The notes beneath the pieces are model-generated. The model saw only the letters and a program-made list of their open reading frames with translations. It had not been told where the DNA came from and searched no databases. Positions 1 through 13,311 of a stretch of DNA of 64,000 nucleotides are shown here, piece after piece (positions within the stretch are counted from its first letter, which is position 1; the number at the start of each line of letters is the position of its first letter). The translations under genes were made by a program, and so were the position numbers. The stretch is taken from contig JAUCMP010000026.1 in assembly GCA_030770545.1 (NCBI GenBank), positions 3,514,501-3,578,500 on the forward strand, given 5' to 3'. The DNA is from Macropodus opercularis (lineage: Eukaryota > Chordata > Actinopteri > Anabantiformes > Osphronemidae).

Positions 1-3000
1 GACATAAAACATGCACAAAAAATTAAACAAGCAAGAGACCAGAGTGATGATAAAATGAGCACAGGAACCTGAGGAGACGCTCTTGTAAACTGCTTCATTT
101 ATGGGCTCCCTGATGGTCGCGGGGCCCTAAGAATCCATGCAATTACCAAGTGCCTCAAGCAAGTTTTGGGGCCCGGCGCAGCGATTAGCCACAACATCAC
201 CCAGCGGTTTGAAAGTTTGCCCTCCAGTAACTCCTCAGACTATTCTCCAGTGCCTTTAAATGTGAGGGTGAGGTGGGATCGTCCTTCCAGGATCTGCGGA
301 TGTGCAATAGCTGCTGTCGGTGCACGTTCAGCTGCTTGCGCACACACACTGTGGTGATGTGGTCAGTACTTCACTCGCTGCATAGTGGCTTCTGCTGACA
401 TTTGTGTTCTGTGCTCACTGCACAGACCTCAGTAATTACACCGCGCAGGCCCCGTGTGGAATGTTGACATAGTTGCGTGTTCTTGACACTGACGTTCCTT
501 TCTCATTACTGAGGAATGCGTTTTTGTTCTTCGTGCAGTTTTGCATGGTTCTGCGCACTATTTACATGCTGCGCAACTTCCCCTGACACCCAGTCATGTC
601 TGAGCCCAGGTTAAAAGGCCCTTCTTCATGTTGTTTTCCCAAAACACACGTGTCTAATAACATTTTATCGTTGCACGGTGCTGCATTGGGGCAGATTCCC
701 TTTTAACATTATGAGTTCCACCTGCAATAACACATCAAAATACAGTATCTTCTCGAAAACAACAAAAAATTTAAGAACAATAAAAACAAATCTGATGCAA
801 CACACCCGTCACAGAAACTGTATACGTTCAGGAACCAATTTGTGAGCTCAGGAACTACTGTCTTATCCTTTTCTGTGCTCTACGTTTGCTAAAATTAGCA
901 GTTACATTATCATGATTTTTGTAATTGCAAGCGATCAGGAGGTTCAGCCCCGTTCGCCTCTTCACACTCGGCGGTTCGCCTGAGGACAGCAGCCACAGCA
1001 GGACGAACAGGCAGGCTGGCTCATCCTAGAAACCCACAGAGGATCCTGTTAGTGGGTCAAAAGGTCCCCGGCTCATCTCACCTGCATACATTTAACACAC
1101 TGTCTGAGCCTGAAGCCTAAAGATGTAAAGGTTTTTTTGTTTTGTTTTTTACAAATGAAGCAGGAATCTAAACTGTATTTATATCGGAAAGTTTAACTTA
1201 ATGCAACGTTCTGCAGATTTTTAATTTGTAGTGATCAGTGACAGACAATCACGGTCATAACTTAAACGTCTTTAATATATCACACATTTGATTTATTTAC
1301 AAAAGACAAGTGGCTTTGTGACATAAAACAATGTTGTGTTAAATCAACACGTGAAACCAACGTGGTACCAAAAGCAGAACTGTACAGAACACACATACCA
1401 ACAAATATCCGGGAAGCGTTCTCTGCACATTGTCTCTCTGCAAACAATTAAAGGACCACAACGTATGCGCCTCTTCTTAACAGGCCGTGCCTTGTTCGCA
1501 CTAACCCCGAGCTCGGTCCGACAGGGCACACAGCATTGCCTCCGCACATCAGTGCATCTGGAATGTCTTTATTAAATATTCAATGTGTCCGACAGATTCC
1601 AGCAGTGGCAAACCATTCAGTGTGAACGTGTCCAGGCATTCTGTGAAGCAACAACAACATACTAATGCAGATATACTCTGGTATATACCTGTAATCTGTA
1701 TGACACTTCTCTGCAAATAGTTTTGGCACAAATGTAAAGGCTAAGCGTGCTACTCCCCCAGAACACATTAAATAAATAAATAAATAAAACCTCTACGAAG
1801 TCACAGACCGAGACGCTGACATAAAAGCTGACGATCAGCTGATTTGCTGAGTGGTTATTTGTATACAGCACTTCACAGAACAGCTACAGGCACAAACTGA
1901 AAGAACAAAATGATGTTGCCTTCATATGCACAGACAGAATAAAGGGGAAGACGCTCATCTCATCATTCCTGTAACATTTCAACTAAATAAAACAAACCTT
2001 CTGACAAACAGTGGTCATATAACCGTTCATTTACCACAGTTTGGGGTTTTACGCCGGCTCGCGTGACTCAACATCTGGGCAGCTGTGCAAGTGTGAGTGT
2101 GCGCATGTGTTTTGACAAACTTATTACAATGACTGCAGAGTACACCACTAATACTGTAAACCAGATTTAGAACAATAATATTAACACGGAGAAGAACAAA
2201 GAGTTGAAAATCAAAACCATCACATTTAGAACAACAATTTCAGAGGAGCCCCATCTTCTTCTCATTCCCAGCACAGTGTAACACGATGCTGAAACCTCCT
2301 GCTTACTTTATAGGATGAGCACACGTTCAGTCAGATTTCACCCATAACTTCCTGATTACTGCCTCCAGAACTTTACTGCTCACATTCAGTCATTGCTCAT
2401 TAATTTGAGATTAACAGATGCACAGAGAGCGATAAACCAGAGGACAGTGTGACGGTAACGCTGACGGGGCCTCAAACATCCTTCCTGCTTGATGGCTACC
2501 TCTGCAACAGACGGACAAATTCACGCACAGACAAACTATAATCAACATCATGCGTCACCAAATAGCACTTTAGAATAACTTCTGTCCTTTTTATAAACCA
2601 CGCTTCATCTCATGCTTCAGAGAGTTTCATTCCAAAGTTACCCAATAAGAGGAAAGCGAACCCCTGACCTTTAACTTCTCTTCTCAAAATGATGTCTAGC
2701 GTTTAAAGGATGTCACCAACACATTTCCCTTACAGTCGCTCTGCAGTCCCTGAGCACCTAAACGTTTCAGTACGACTTTATTAGCTAAATAAATCTACCT
2801 AAGCGCTTCCTACTTTCTGAACTCCTTGCACCTTCACATATTTAATATAACTCACTCTAATACTGAGGCTACCAGCTATTTCAGAAGGAGGCACCGTGCT
2901 GTGCTGAGTGTTGCAATGCCCTTCAGGTTGTTCAGTTTCCAGAGACTCTGCGACATGACGTTATCGTGTGTAGGAGCTGCCCTCGGTTTCTATGTGCACA

Positions 3001-4061
3001 GCCCTCTTATTTGCAAGGGTGGCTCGCTGTGAGCACAGTAGCAGCAGAACAGTATGTGACTCAGGGAGTGTGTTCACATGCTCGCAGTATTCTGGAGTAG
3101 GGGGAAGCTGTTTATTTGCATCCTCAGGCAGCAGTAATGGAAACAGCTGGGCACAAAATCTGTACTACTTTTTTTAGGTATCCAGACAAGCATTGCAAAT
3201 ATTTTTGCTGGATTATACAGCACAATTCATTTTCTGTGCCTCTATTCTTATATCTGCCGGATGAACGTGAGACGACAGACAGTTTGGTTGTTTTCAGTTT
3301 GCTTGTTTGGTTTGACCATCAGTGCAAAACAGATCAAATGTACGAGTCAAAGAGCTTTAAGGCAAAGCAGGCACTGAACTATAACGGTACGCTGTGGTTT
3401 TGCAGGAGGCTGTGACTGGACACAGTAATTTTCTGAGCTCTTACCTTTAAAAGCACATACTGGGAGCCTAAGCTATAACTGGATGTTAATATTTACTTTA
3501 CATTTTTACAAGGTTTAGCTCTAAAATACCAGAATACTGAAGCGGAAGTCAACGCGCTCAACGTGAGTTTTGAGGCAGGACACGTCAGCCACCCCAGCTG
3601 TCATCACGAACCCACCCAGGGCTGGCATAGTATGGTACAGTCCCAGAAATCAGACATGATTACAGCTTCATGCAAGAATCGAAAGAAATCAACGAAACTA
3701 AGAATACTAGCACTGATCATACAAAAGCAATGACCGGGAACATGTTATGGCGGGAGTTCATCATCTGCACGGTGCCGTGGACAGCGGTATCTACAGGAGC
3801 ATGTGCTGCAGTGGACAGAAAGCACAAGTCAGGAGGGAAATATGGGCTAATTACAGCAGGACAACAAACACACTCGCTAATTAGACACATCTCGCTACCT
3901 GCAAGGTGTGAGGAAACTTTTTTTTTCACATAGTGAAATCCTGTTAGATTACAGCATGCATTACTCTACGTGCTAATGCCAGGGGGGTTGTTGTTGTTAT
4001 CACTGATTCCTCCCAGTTGATGACTGTATGTCCTTCAGGGCGGGGCGGCGTCCACTTCCCC
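1..4061. other. dtnb 3' UTR and downstream sequence; no other gene recognised
   Basis: No convincing coding exon is visible on either strand. Minus-strand AATAAA hexamers (TTTATT on the plus strand) occur at 3111-3116, 2777-2782, 1568-1573 and 1292-1297. Any of these could end the dtnb transcript, and the one near 1292 sits at the edge of a low-complexity AT-rich stretch. A short tandem of AAAT units lies at about 1768-1788. The first 1.2 kb shows nothing I can assign. Confidence 0.5.
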
Positions 4062-4087
4062 TCAGTGCTTCTGTACTCTCACTGCGC
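4062..4087 (-). CDS. dtnb: Tentative terminal coding exon of dtnb
   Basis: A pyrimidine-rich tract ends in a CAG acceptor at 4088-4090. Joining it in phase 1 to the exon at 4700-4647 gives the ending [10 protein letters not shown] and then TGA at 4064-4062. Human DTNB stops right after a similar DRG, so a short divergent tail is plausible. Without splicing, the 4700-4647 exon reads on through its GTCAGT donor into about 18 extra residues. The choice between these rests only on splice-site appearance. Confidence 0.45.
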
Positions 4088-7000
4088 CTGGATGCACACA
4101 CAAAAGAGCCGAGTTAGTGCGGATGATCCATGAACTACTTTAAGAGACGCACAGACAACATGGCAGCTTGCCACCGGGCCTTGGTAATTGTGGCTGCAGA
4201 GCTGTAGCAGCAGCTCATTATAAAAAGCGAAACATGTATTTTGGGCTGTCATACAAATATTTCACTGCAGCCATCTCCTCCAGAACAAGCAATTAACAAA
4301 CAATTAGCTCTAGCTGCAATGTAAAAGTTCATCTGTTTATCTTGAGATGATAAGTTAATTATCATGTTATGGTGGTTATGGTTTGGTTTAACCCCGTTAT
4401 CCAGAAAGAACCTGCTGTTTCCCCGTAGTAGTGGCTTAGTTAATGAATAATGTGTCGATTATCATGTGGTTAATCATTAATTCATTTTAAATCCTACTTT
4501 TTGTTCTTCATTCTGCATCACCTAAAAGACGAGGACGTGCAGCATGTTTATGCTTCTAGCCTGCAGTGGTTGCCGCGACTCCATTTCTGAGTGGCGTCAT
4601 TTAGTGCCGGCGGACTGAAAACTACATGACCTGCCCTCTGACTGACCTCTGTCTCCGCCGTTCCTCATGTTGGTCTCCTCTTCCTCTCCTCCGTCATCTA
4701 CTTTAAAAATAAAACCTGAGATTTCAGTGACGATGATCTCGTTCACCGTGCACAGAGTCAAAAGCGTCAGACGCACATGCGAGCAGAGCAGCAGCAAGAG
4801 AACCTAAATCCAGATGCCGCCGGTAAACGTTCGACAAGGACTGACCTGAGTGGAGTTCCTTCACCAGCGATGACATGGTGTTCGTGATTGAATCAGCAGC
4901 GACTAATAGATCATTCCGAAGGTTTCTAGGTACACCTGGGTAACAAATTGAAAACACCCGTAGTTACTCGTCTCTGCGTTGAAGTGAAGCCAGCATCTTC
5001 GTGCCTGGTGTCTGTGCGGACTCACCCTGAGCAAAGGCCTCCAGAACGTCCCCTCCCACCCCCGCCAGACAGTCCTGTGGCGTGTGAGTAGGGGTGGACC
5101 CGGCCGAGGTGGAGCGTATGGGCATGGGCATGGAGCAGCCTGCACCGTGGCTGGGGGAGGAATGGGGCGAGCCTCCAGACTGGGACTGCAACATACAAAC
5201 ACGCCACATCAGTGTTTTACTCAGCGAGGTCCCAAGATATTAAACTGATGGGAAGTAAATCTTTACTTCAAATTCAAATATGAGCTGTGTTAAATATCAA
5301 TTTGGCTGTGACAGGTTCAAAGTAGTATAGTCTCTGGTGTCCAGAAGAAATTTAATTCCAATTAATCTCCTCATCAACAAAGGCACTTTCAAAACCGAAG
5401 ACGCCGCATTGCAATGACCGACTGCAGCATTAAGAGACTCTTGTTTTTAAAGGTGACAAAGACACAGATGTGGCAGAGGAACTTAATCCTCGTAGAGAGA
5501 ACAAACAAAATCGATGGCTTCAAGGCAAGAGGAACGTGGGGTAATCCTACTCTGGCAGGCTACGCTCTGAGCCTCTGTTGTCCACCTTCGCTTCACGGAC
5601 GGGGTAATGGGAACCATGTGCGAGCGAGAGACTGGGCCTGTGCTGAGCGTGGAGCTGCAGCTCACAGAGAAAGGATCACTGTGTGTGTCTGGGACTGGTG
5701 CACGGCCCAGGTTGATGGCTTGCAGCCAGGCAGCAGATGGCCGGCCAGACTTCAGTCACATTAGACGGGAGGTTGTTAGTGCCGATGAAAGGAACAGGTC
5801 CCCGACATTTGGGCTAAGAAAAACACAGTTCTCTCCACTGAGAAAGCTGGTTTACAGCTCGGGTCTCAGTCTGTGGTTGGACTTTTGTTACGCTGCTAGA
5901 AATAAGACTCTGGATAAGAGGACCGGATCAGTGTAACCCAGTTAGTGGATTCATCTCAGCTTCCCTAACATCCTTTTGGAAACGAATCACAGAAAGCACC
6001 TTCAATCACATCTGTTCGGAGGGAGGGGGTCTGGAGGCATTAAACTAAATGCGAGGACTACAGCCAGGTATCGAGCCTGGCAAACTGAATTAAGGGCAAC
6101 TTACAGCCTGCTTCTGCTCCTCATCCTATCAGCCAGCAAAGGTGAGCAGAAAGAGAGAGAGCACAGAAAGTGAAAGCAACAGAATTAAAGCAGGGGAAGA
6201 AAAAGGAGAAAGGAATTTTCCACATGCACCTTATTGCACCTTGGCTTAGCTCGTGTTTACTGTATTTGTTTCTGACAAACAACATGCTCACACTTCATTT
6301 CTAAGGCAAAACTGCTAAAATGCTGAAGAAGATTTACTTGTGCTCTTATTCATACTGGATGTGAAGCAGGCGACCATCTCACCTTGAGCAGCCTCATGAG
6401 TCCCTCCAGCTGCACCATCAGCTCCCGTCTGCTCTCCTGCAGGGCTGACATGCGCCTCTCCAGCTCGTCCTTCCTGTGTCTGTGGCACAACGACGCAAAA
6501 TGATTCGTGGAGGATTATCCTAAACTAGCAGGCTGTCATAATTTAGGATTCGACTAGATGTTAATTACACTCAGGGAACTTGGAGATGGCCGTCTAGTGA
6601 CCTGAAAAGTCTGCTAAGCTGATTAGGTGGAAGCATAGCGGACACAAATTCTGGAGCCAGTCTAGTCTGTGTTCGCCTCCAAACAGTTGAGGGGTCGCTC
6701 ACAGACGGTCACATGTATTTGCAGTGACATGGCCGTTTGCACTTGAGCTCCTGATATTCTGGTATTTCAGCATTTACTACGTGACTGTGGCTCACTGAGC
6801 AGCACCCGGCTCCCACTGGTGCGTCTCACCTGAAACACTACGACAGAGGGGTTAAATGCTTGACCCTCTCTGTTCGATGAGGACCTCGGCTTGTCGTTAC
6901 CCTCTGGTGTTCACTGTGTGCAACTGCAGGTGAAGGGTTTGAGCTACAGGCAGCTGACACAAACCTGTCCTGACATTTTACTATAAATGAATGATTCCTT

Positions 7001-10000
7001 TGGACACAGCAGTCCTTGAAAATGCCAAAAAATAAACATGAAGGGAATAAATTCATAAAAAATAATCAGGGTATTTAAAAATCAGTCACATAAATACAAA
7101 ATTGAGCAGGACAGATGGGCTCCCTGTAATTTATGTTGTAAATTATTAAATTAATATCATCTTTGCTTTCTCATGCGTGTTGACCTTAAATCCTGCTGCT
7201 GATTCATTATTTAGGGCAGACAAGATAAACAAGGAGTCATTCAGGGCAACAAGTGCTTAACAAATGTCTTCTCAGGGCGAGTCTGTTTCAAGAACTAAAC
7301 CCAAGGGCCTGAGTGTCAGCATGATAAATGTCCACGCTGCTGCTGCTGGTGATCTAATTCAACAACACCCTCCCGAATTAGGAAGACATTATTTCTACTT
7401 GAAGCACGCGTTGGACCCATATAAATGAAACTGCCAGACTTGCTTAATGGGTTCCTGTCCCTTCCTTTCGTTGGGAAGGAGACGCTCTCAGGTGCAGCGT
7501 GCCGGCGGTGGCGCGCATCATACCTGAGGAGCCGCAGTTCGGTCAGGAGCGTGGGGTTCTGCTGGGCCTTTTCTGGTGTCGGCTGAGAGGCCTGTTCATG
7601 CTCCAAGCGCAGCCTCTGGATCTCCTGGAGGATTTCCCTGAACGGGGCCGACAACAAGTGCAGCGATAGCCATTTCCATCCGTGTACACGTCAGCAGCGT
7701 TATTTGTGGAAATATGGGTCCTTGCTGTTTTTATAGCCTGGCACATAACCGCCTATAAACCACAGCTTCTTTTATTGCCTGGATGTCTGCGCCAACAACA
7801 TGCACCTTTTTAATGAGAAGAAATTAGTGCTGTTGGCAAAAGCAAGTTAGCATTTGGCTGAAACACTCAAACCATACAGCGTGATGTGCTAGTCTCTAAA
7901 GTACCAAGGCTGTATTGTGCAGGGTTGTTAAATCCTTAACAAACAGTCCAGTGAATGACGGATGTGAGAAGCTGTACCTGTTTTTATTCTCCAGCTCTGC
8001 AATCAGCTGTCTCTGCTGCTTATTAGCATCAAAGTTGAAACTCAGATCTGTTGGAGGACATTGTTGCTGAAAAACAAAATCATCATAGAAACCCAGCGGT
8101 GAGCTCCGACATCCACCAGTAAACCAAGCAAACATTCAATATTAGTATTATGTTTATTTATTTTAACTATTTCATAACCACTTGCACAGTAAAAAGAGAC
8201 CACATTGGTTTTAATTGATTCCTAATGACGTCAGTGTGAGGACAAATCCTAACGGTAGCTGGAATGTAAATGCAGGGTGACTGGAGCCCACTACGGCCCC
8301 TGTGAGACACTCACGGTGGAGTTGCCCGCCTCGGCTGCCAGGCGGGCAGCGTAGCGAGCGATCAGCCGGTGCTCCTCGTCCAGCCTGCTGGGACTCTCCA
8401 AGACGCTGCCCAACATGGTGCACAGAGAGAAACATCACACACACAAACAGAAACTGTATAAAGCTCTTATATGAGTAGAAATTACTCAATCTGATTATGT
8501 ATATATAAGTTTAAAAAAACTGAAGTGACCTGAATGAACGACACATTTGACCCAGTGTTGGCAGACATACTGAGATCACTGGTCACAGCCGTGAACTGTG
8601 ACAGATAAGGACAGGATGCCAAACGCGTTTGCGCTCGTGCCAGCGTCCGTTCTGGGCATTTCATCACTTGCTGGACTGTCTAGTAAGGCATGAGACTCTA
8701 AATGATCGTGGGTGTGGCATATGGCGCGGACAGATGACAGGACATATGCCGTCCCGGCTCGGCAGGCGGCTGCAGCGAGGAGTGAAGGAGAGATGCAACG
8801 GTGCTGCGTGCTGTCTAGCTCTGAATGGAGGTGAGAGATGATTGAGACCATTAAAGCCAATCAGACTTCAAACACGCTGCATCAACACCACAGTCCCTGC
8901 AGGCTTCGCTACCCAGGCCCTCAACACGCAGCAAACCAGCCTCTAAATTCACATGTGCCTTAAAATCGTATCTTCCTCCAAGGTTTAAAAAAGCTGCCAG
9001 CGTGAGATAATTTTAGCTGCTCCGGCTCCTACCTCGATAATGTCAAGGGTTTTCTTATTTCATCTTCAAATATTTGGCAGATCGTTCGACTTATTTTAAG
9101 ATAGTGTCACCTGACTCAAGTGAATTCAGAAATCTATCCACAAACATGAAAATCTCAAAAAAAGTCTAAATGGGACACTGAATAATTTACAGCCTGGTCC
9201 TCGGGCTAAAACACAGACAGTTCCTGAGGCTCCTGACAGGATTAAAGCAGTACATCCCCAGACATCAAGGAGCTGCCTGCGTTGGCTCAGAAAACACAGT
9301 GACCCTACATGGTCTTCTGGCGCTGGACTGCGTGTCTGACTCTTCCGGTTCGCTGCCTCTTCGGGGAGTTTCCCAGAACTACCTGAGAATCTGTGCCAGG
9401 TATTGAATAAAGATGCATGAAATGCCTTGAAGCCGTCCTGAACTGGCAACGCTACCGTTTTTGTTTTTGTTGCACATCTGAAGCCGCTGGTTTTATTTTT
9501 GTTGGAAAAATAAAATAAATAAAAATAGACAACTAATATTCATTTAAGGATTTATAATAATTGAATGTCAGAGTGACTTTGTGACCGGGACAGAACAGTT
9601 AAGCCTCATGTCCATTTGTATGAGTATTAAACTTCTCTCCTGACAGTTTCAGGTCTGGTTGTCTCCTCCAGACAACTTCATATGAAATCTGGAATCTCAG
9701 TATCTGAGCTAAAGGCAGATGAATATTAAAAAAGCAAGGAGCAGGGTGAGAGACCGGTCAGGGGCTCAGAGACCAAAAACACCTGATGAAATCTGGAAAC
9801 ATCATCGGTGATGTGTCTACTGCATCCTATGACTTTGAATTATTAAGATAAAAGCAGAGGGAGGATTTAGCGGAGCAGCAGAGGGGATGAAAATCTGTGA
9901 CATTGCCCTTTAATTACTAATGCAACAGATCGTTAACGAAAACGATGTGGTTACGTCAGTCATCACTTCTGCCTCAATTTGGGAAAAGAAAGCACTGATT

Positions 10001-13000
10001 AGATTTCTTGACACGCGCTGAGTGAAGGTGTCAGAATAAAGTGAGAAGCAGCCAGATTAGTTGGGTGCCATCATAAATACGTGCTACCCTTCACTGAGCG
10101 GTTTCAGGCTCTCAAGGCTTAATTCTCACCTGACTTCATATTTGATGTTTGGATGGAAGGAGATTGCTGTGTCTTAGAAAACAGACCCTAATCACATCAT
10201 ATTCTCACTTAGCTCTGAATTAAAAGTCATCAAGCTTGGGACAGCCTCTGCGTTTTCTGTTTGAATTGCGTGTATCGTGACGAACAGCTGATAAATTGGC
10301 GGTTTGCCCTTGGAGGACCAGCCAGAGCTGAGAGGAGGCGAGGTGGGAGGCAGCAGATGCCATCTCAGCAGAGCAGACAGTGTCAGGGCGCCGACAGCGA
10401 TGGAGGAGGGCGTCACTGTGAATCTGGAAGGTTTGACCTACAAGGACAGCGCTGGTGCTGCTTTTCAGCGCCGAGGCAGAGCCACAGAGAGCTCTGCATT
10501 ATGCAGTGACATGTGTGAGTCATGGGCTCTTCAGGCCAGTGCAGGGTCACTAACGCGTACAACCCTAATGTGGCACAGCGGAGGCTGGCAACACGTTTCC
10601 TGCCTTTGCTCCTTCTTTCCTAGTTTCCCTCCTTATCTACCAGTATTTACCCGCATGCTCAACACAACCTGTTTTGGAAGCACTGCAGTGACTTAATGCA
10701 CAGTTCCTGCCCTAAATATGACAGCTTTGTAGCTGTTAAGCCACCGCTCAAGGCAACGACATCGTCAGTGCATGACATGTTCCCAAAGTCGCTCTGACTC
10801 ACAGAGTGAAATGCCGAGACAAAGGTTATCGGGCGTCTTCGTTACTGCCACGGCGGAACAGACCTCAGGAGAGTGTCGTCTTCCTCTGACCTTCACTGAT
10901 CTGGATGCAAGGCATCGTTCACCACCTTGGGTGTCTCTGTCTGTCCTGCTTGCATCAGACCTGTTCTAACAGTGATACTGTCAGCTGAAATAAGACTGCA
11001 CAAAAATGCCCATCACACAAAATTCAATCTAGTATTGCTTGTTGGAGTCATTTTCCAGCTTCCACCAACGCTACATCTCTCCTCTTTCACCAGGGTGTGA
11101 TGTCAGTTTATCAGTGGCCTGGGCGATGTTTTTATGATTAAAAATACACATTTTAGGGCTGAGTGCTGCTGCGATGGGAGCGTGTTCCCTTCAGGCTGCC
11201 TTAGTCCTTGGTGGAGCACTGTACGCCATCCCAGAGGAGCCCAAGTGGAAAAAAACATTCAAGCCCTTTCTAAATTTCCTGCCAAAGCTCTCGGCTGTCT
11301 TCTGCTCTTAAACCTCTATTTTTGCAGTGCATTGGACAGCGCAGCTCCAAATGGAACCATCTCGGGACAGATGTGATAAACGTAAGGAAGATTCACTCAG
11401 CACCTGGGAGACAGGGTGCAGACACATTAGAGATCGCTTAGCGCGTTCTCCCCCGTCTGATTCATAACCAGCGCGGCTCGGTGCCACGCTAAGTAAATAA
11501 TAAGAGCGGTGGCCTTTAAGGGGGGGGGGCAGAAGTGGCTGCTTGCACAGGGCCTCGCCTGCTGTCTGCTGACACGATGAGGTTCCAGTTCTATCATAAT
11601 CTATCTGTCAAATCAGCCCTTTGAGTGGGAGAGCTTGCATATTCCTCATGACAGCGTGACAAATCGCCCTCTATAAATACACTCACGCTGAGATGCAACA
11701 ATGCGTGTCGAGTGTGAGTGAAACAAATAACACGTGTAGTCTGGTTTTTGCACCGTTCTTGCTGTTTCCGCTGATGAGAGGGAGCGTGTCGCAGGTTCTG
11801 AGCTCAGACTGACAAGGCCCTGTTTCGTACGTTTGTCACCTCACAGGGAGGTAGGAGTCACAAAGTTCAACCTCACCAGGTGGAAGCATCTGAACAAAAT
11901 CTTCAAAAACACAAGAGGCCTGGGCGTCTTACCTTTTAGAGGGAGTAGGTGTCCCGGAGGACATGAGCATTGTGTCGTTCATGCTGTTGGCCACTGCTTT
12001 CGGCTGACTAAAAGACAAGATTAGAGGTCTTTAATGCTACGCTGCAGACGCTGTGGTGGTCATCACCGAGCGGGAAGGAAGGAGGTGGAGGGTCATTAAA
12101 AACTACAAGAGTGTGCTGCACAAAATAGGCAACATGTTTTACTTGAGCGGCCTTTAAATTGTTATAAATAATTGACTTTTCCAAGTAATTGAAATGTGTT
12201 TTAGGGTATTAGCTAACTAATTAACATGAGCGAGAGCAGCAAGAGCGGACGAGAAGTCTAATTAAACTGGAAGAGCGTGACAAACTGGGAAAGGTGACTT
12301 TGGGGGAGGTAATTTGTGAGAGTAAACAAAGCTATGGGGCCCATCTGGCGGCTGAATCAGCGGCCCTGGCGAGCACACAGAGCCCGAGCCACAGAGTGTC
12401 ATTAGCGGACTAAAATATCACTCCGCTCATCTCAGGTGCTCTCAGCTTCATGTTTCAGCAGCTCCTCAGTCTGTGTAGAGCCTCTGTAGTTAGCAGCTGG
12501 ACGAGTTTTATTGACAGCTCTGCCTTCAAACCTCTTCCGTGTCCTGTCATATGAACAATCAGCATCTCTCAGCCGAACTGCTCATAACCACATTGTGCAC
12601 AATGCTGTTATCGGCACGAGGCTGAAAGCTTTTGCCCGTAAAGTGCTTTTCTGTGCATTTGTGAGTCAAAGAACACAACTGGAAACAAAACCAAAAGCAT
12701 AATCACATAATCACTAATTATCTCCTTTCTCTCTTTTGCTGCCTTAGTTATTCATAAACACATTATCTGCATCAGTTTGGAGGCTCCAGGGGATGAACAT
12801 GTTCTTTTTCCTTTTCACCTAACGACTAACCAGATTTTAGAGAAAACCACAGATGAGTAGTTTCATTTGCACAAATGCCTCCTCATTCCATTTCAAGCTG
12901 TACCATTATAATAGTGAAAGGAAATACGCAGCTGTCACCTCTCAACGCTGCACACGCTGCCCTGTAGTCTCCTTTACAGACACGTAATGTGCACAAGTGC

Positions 13001-13267
13001 CATCCCAGTCCACGTGAAAAATGTTTACATCTCATTTAATGCTCGTTATCTTGGAGTGCGCTCTGAAGGAGAGCTCCAGGCAGAGGACGAGGCATCGCAC
13101 TTACCTCTGTGTGGAGAGAGAGCACCTGCCTGGCTGGCAAAATACATCCAACTGCTGCTGTTGCCAGATTCCTAATCTGCCCTCAACCGAGCAGGCGAGC
13201 ATCTCAATGTACTACACTGCTGCTGTCTCCAAGGAAACTCGACGGTCACATGACTTTGTGCCGACGT

Positions 13268-13311
<44 letters not shown>

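Noticed and set aside
938..1036. Minus-strand exon-like stretch with an acceptor near 1029 and a Leu-rich open frame
   Set aside because: No clear donor and no family match, and the frame runs on into AT-rich sequence. Too weak to list.
5414..5936. Plus-strand ORFs of 109-116 codons beside dtnb exons
   Set aside because: They lie in a dtnb intron on the other strand and show no family resemblance.
10304..10696. 130-codon plus-strand ORF in a dtnb intron
   Set aside because: No domain or family resemblance, low-complexity composition, and inside an intron on the opposite strand.
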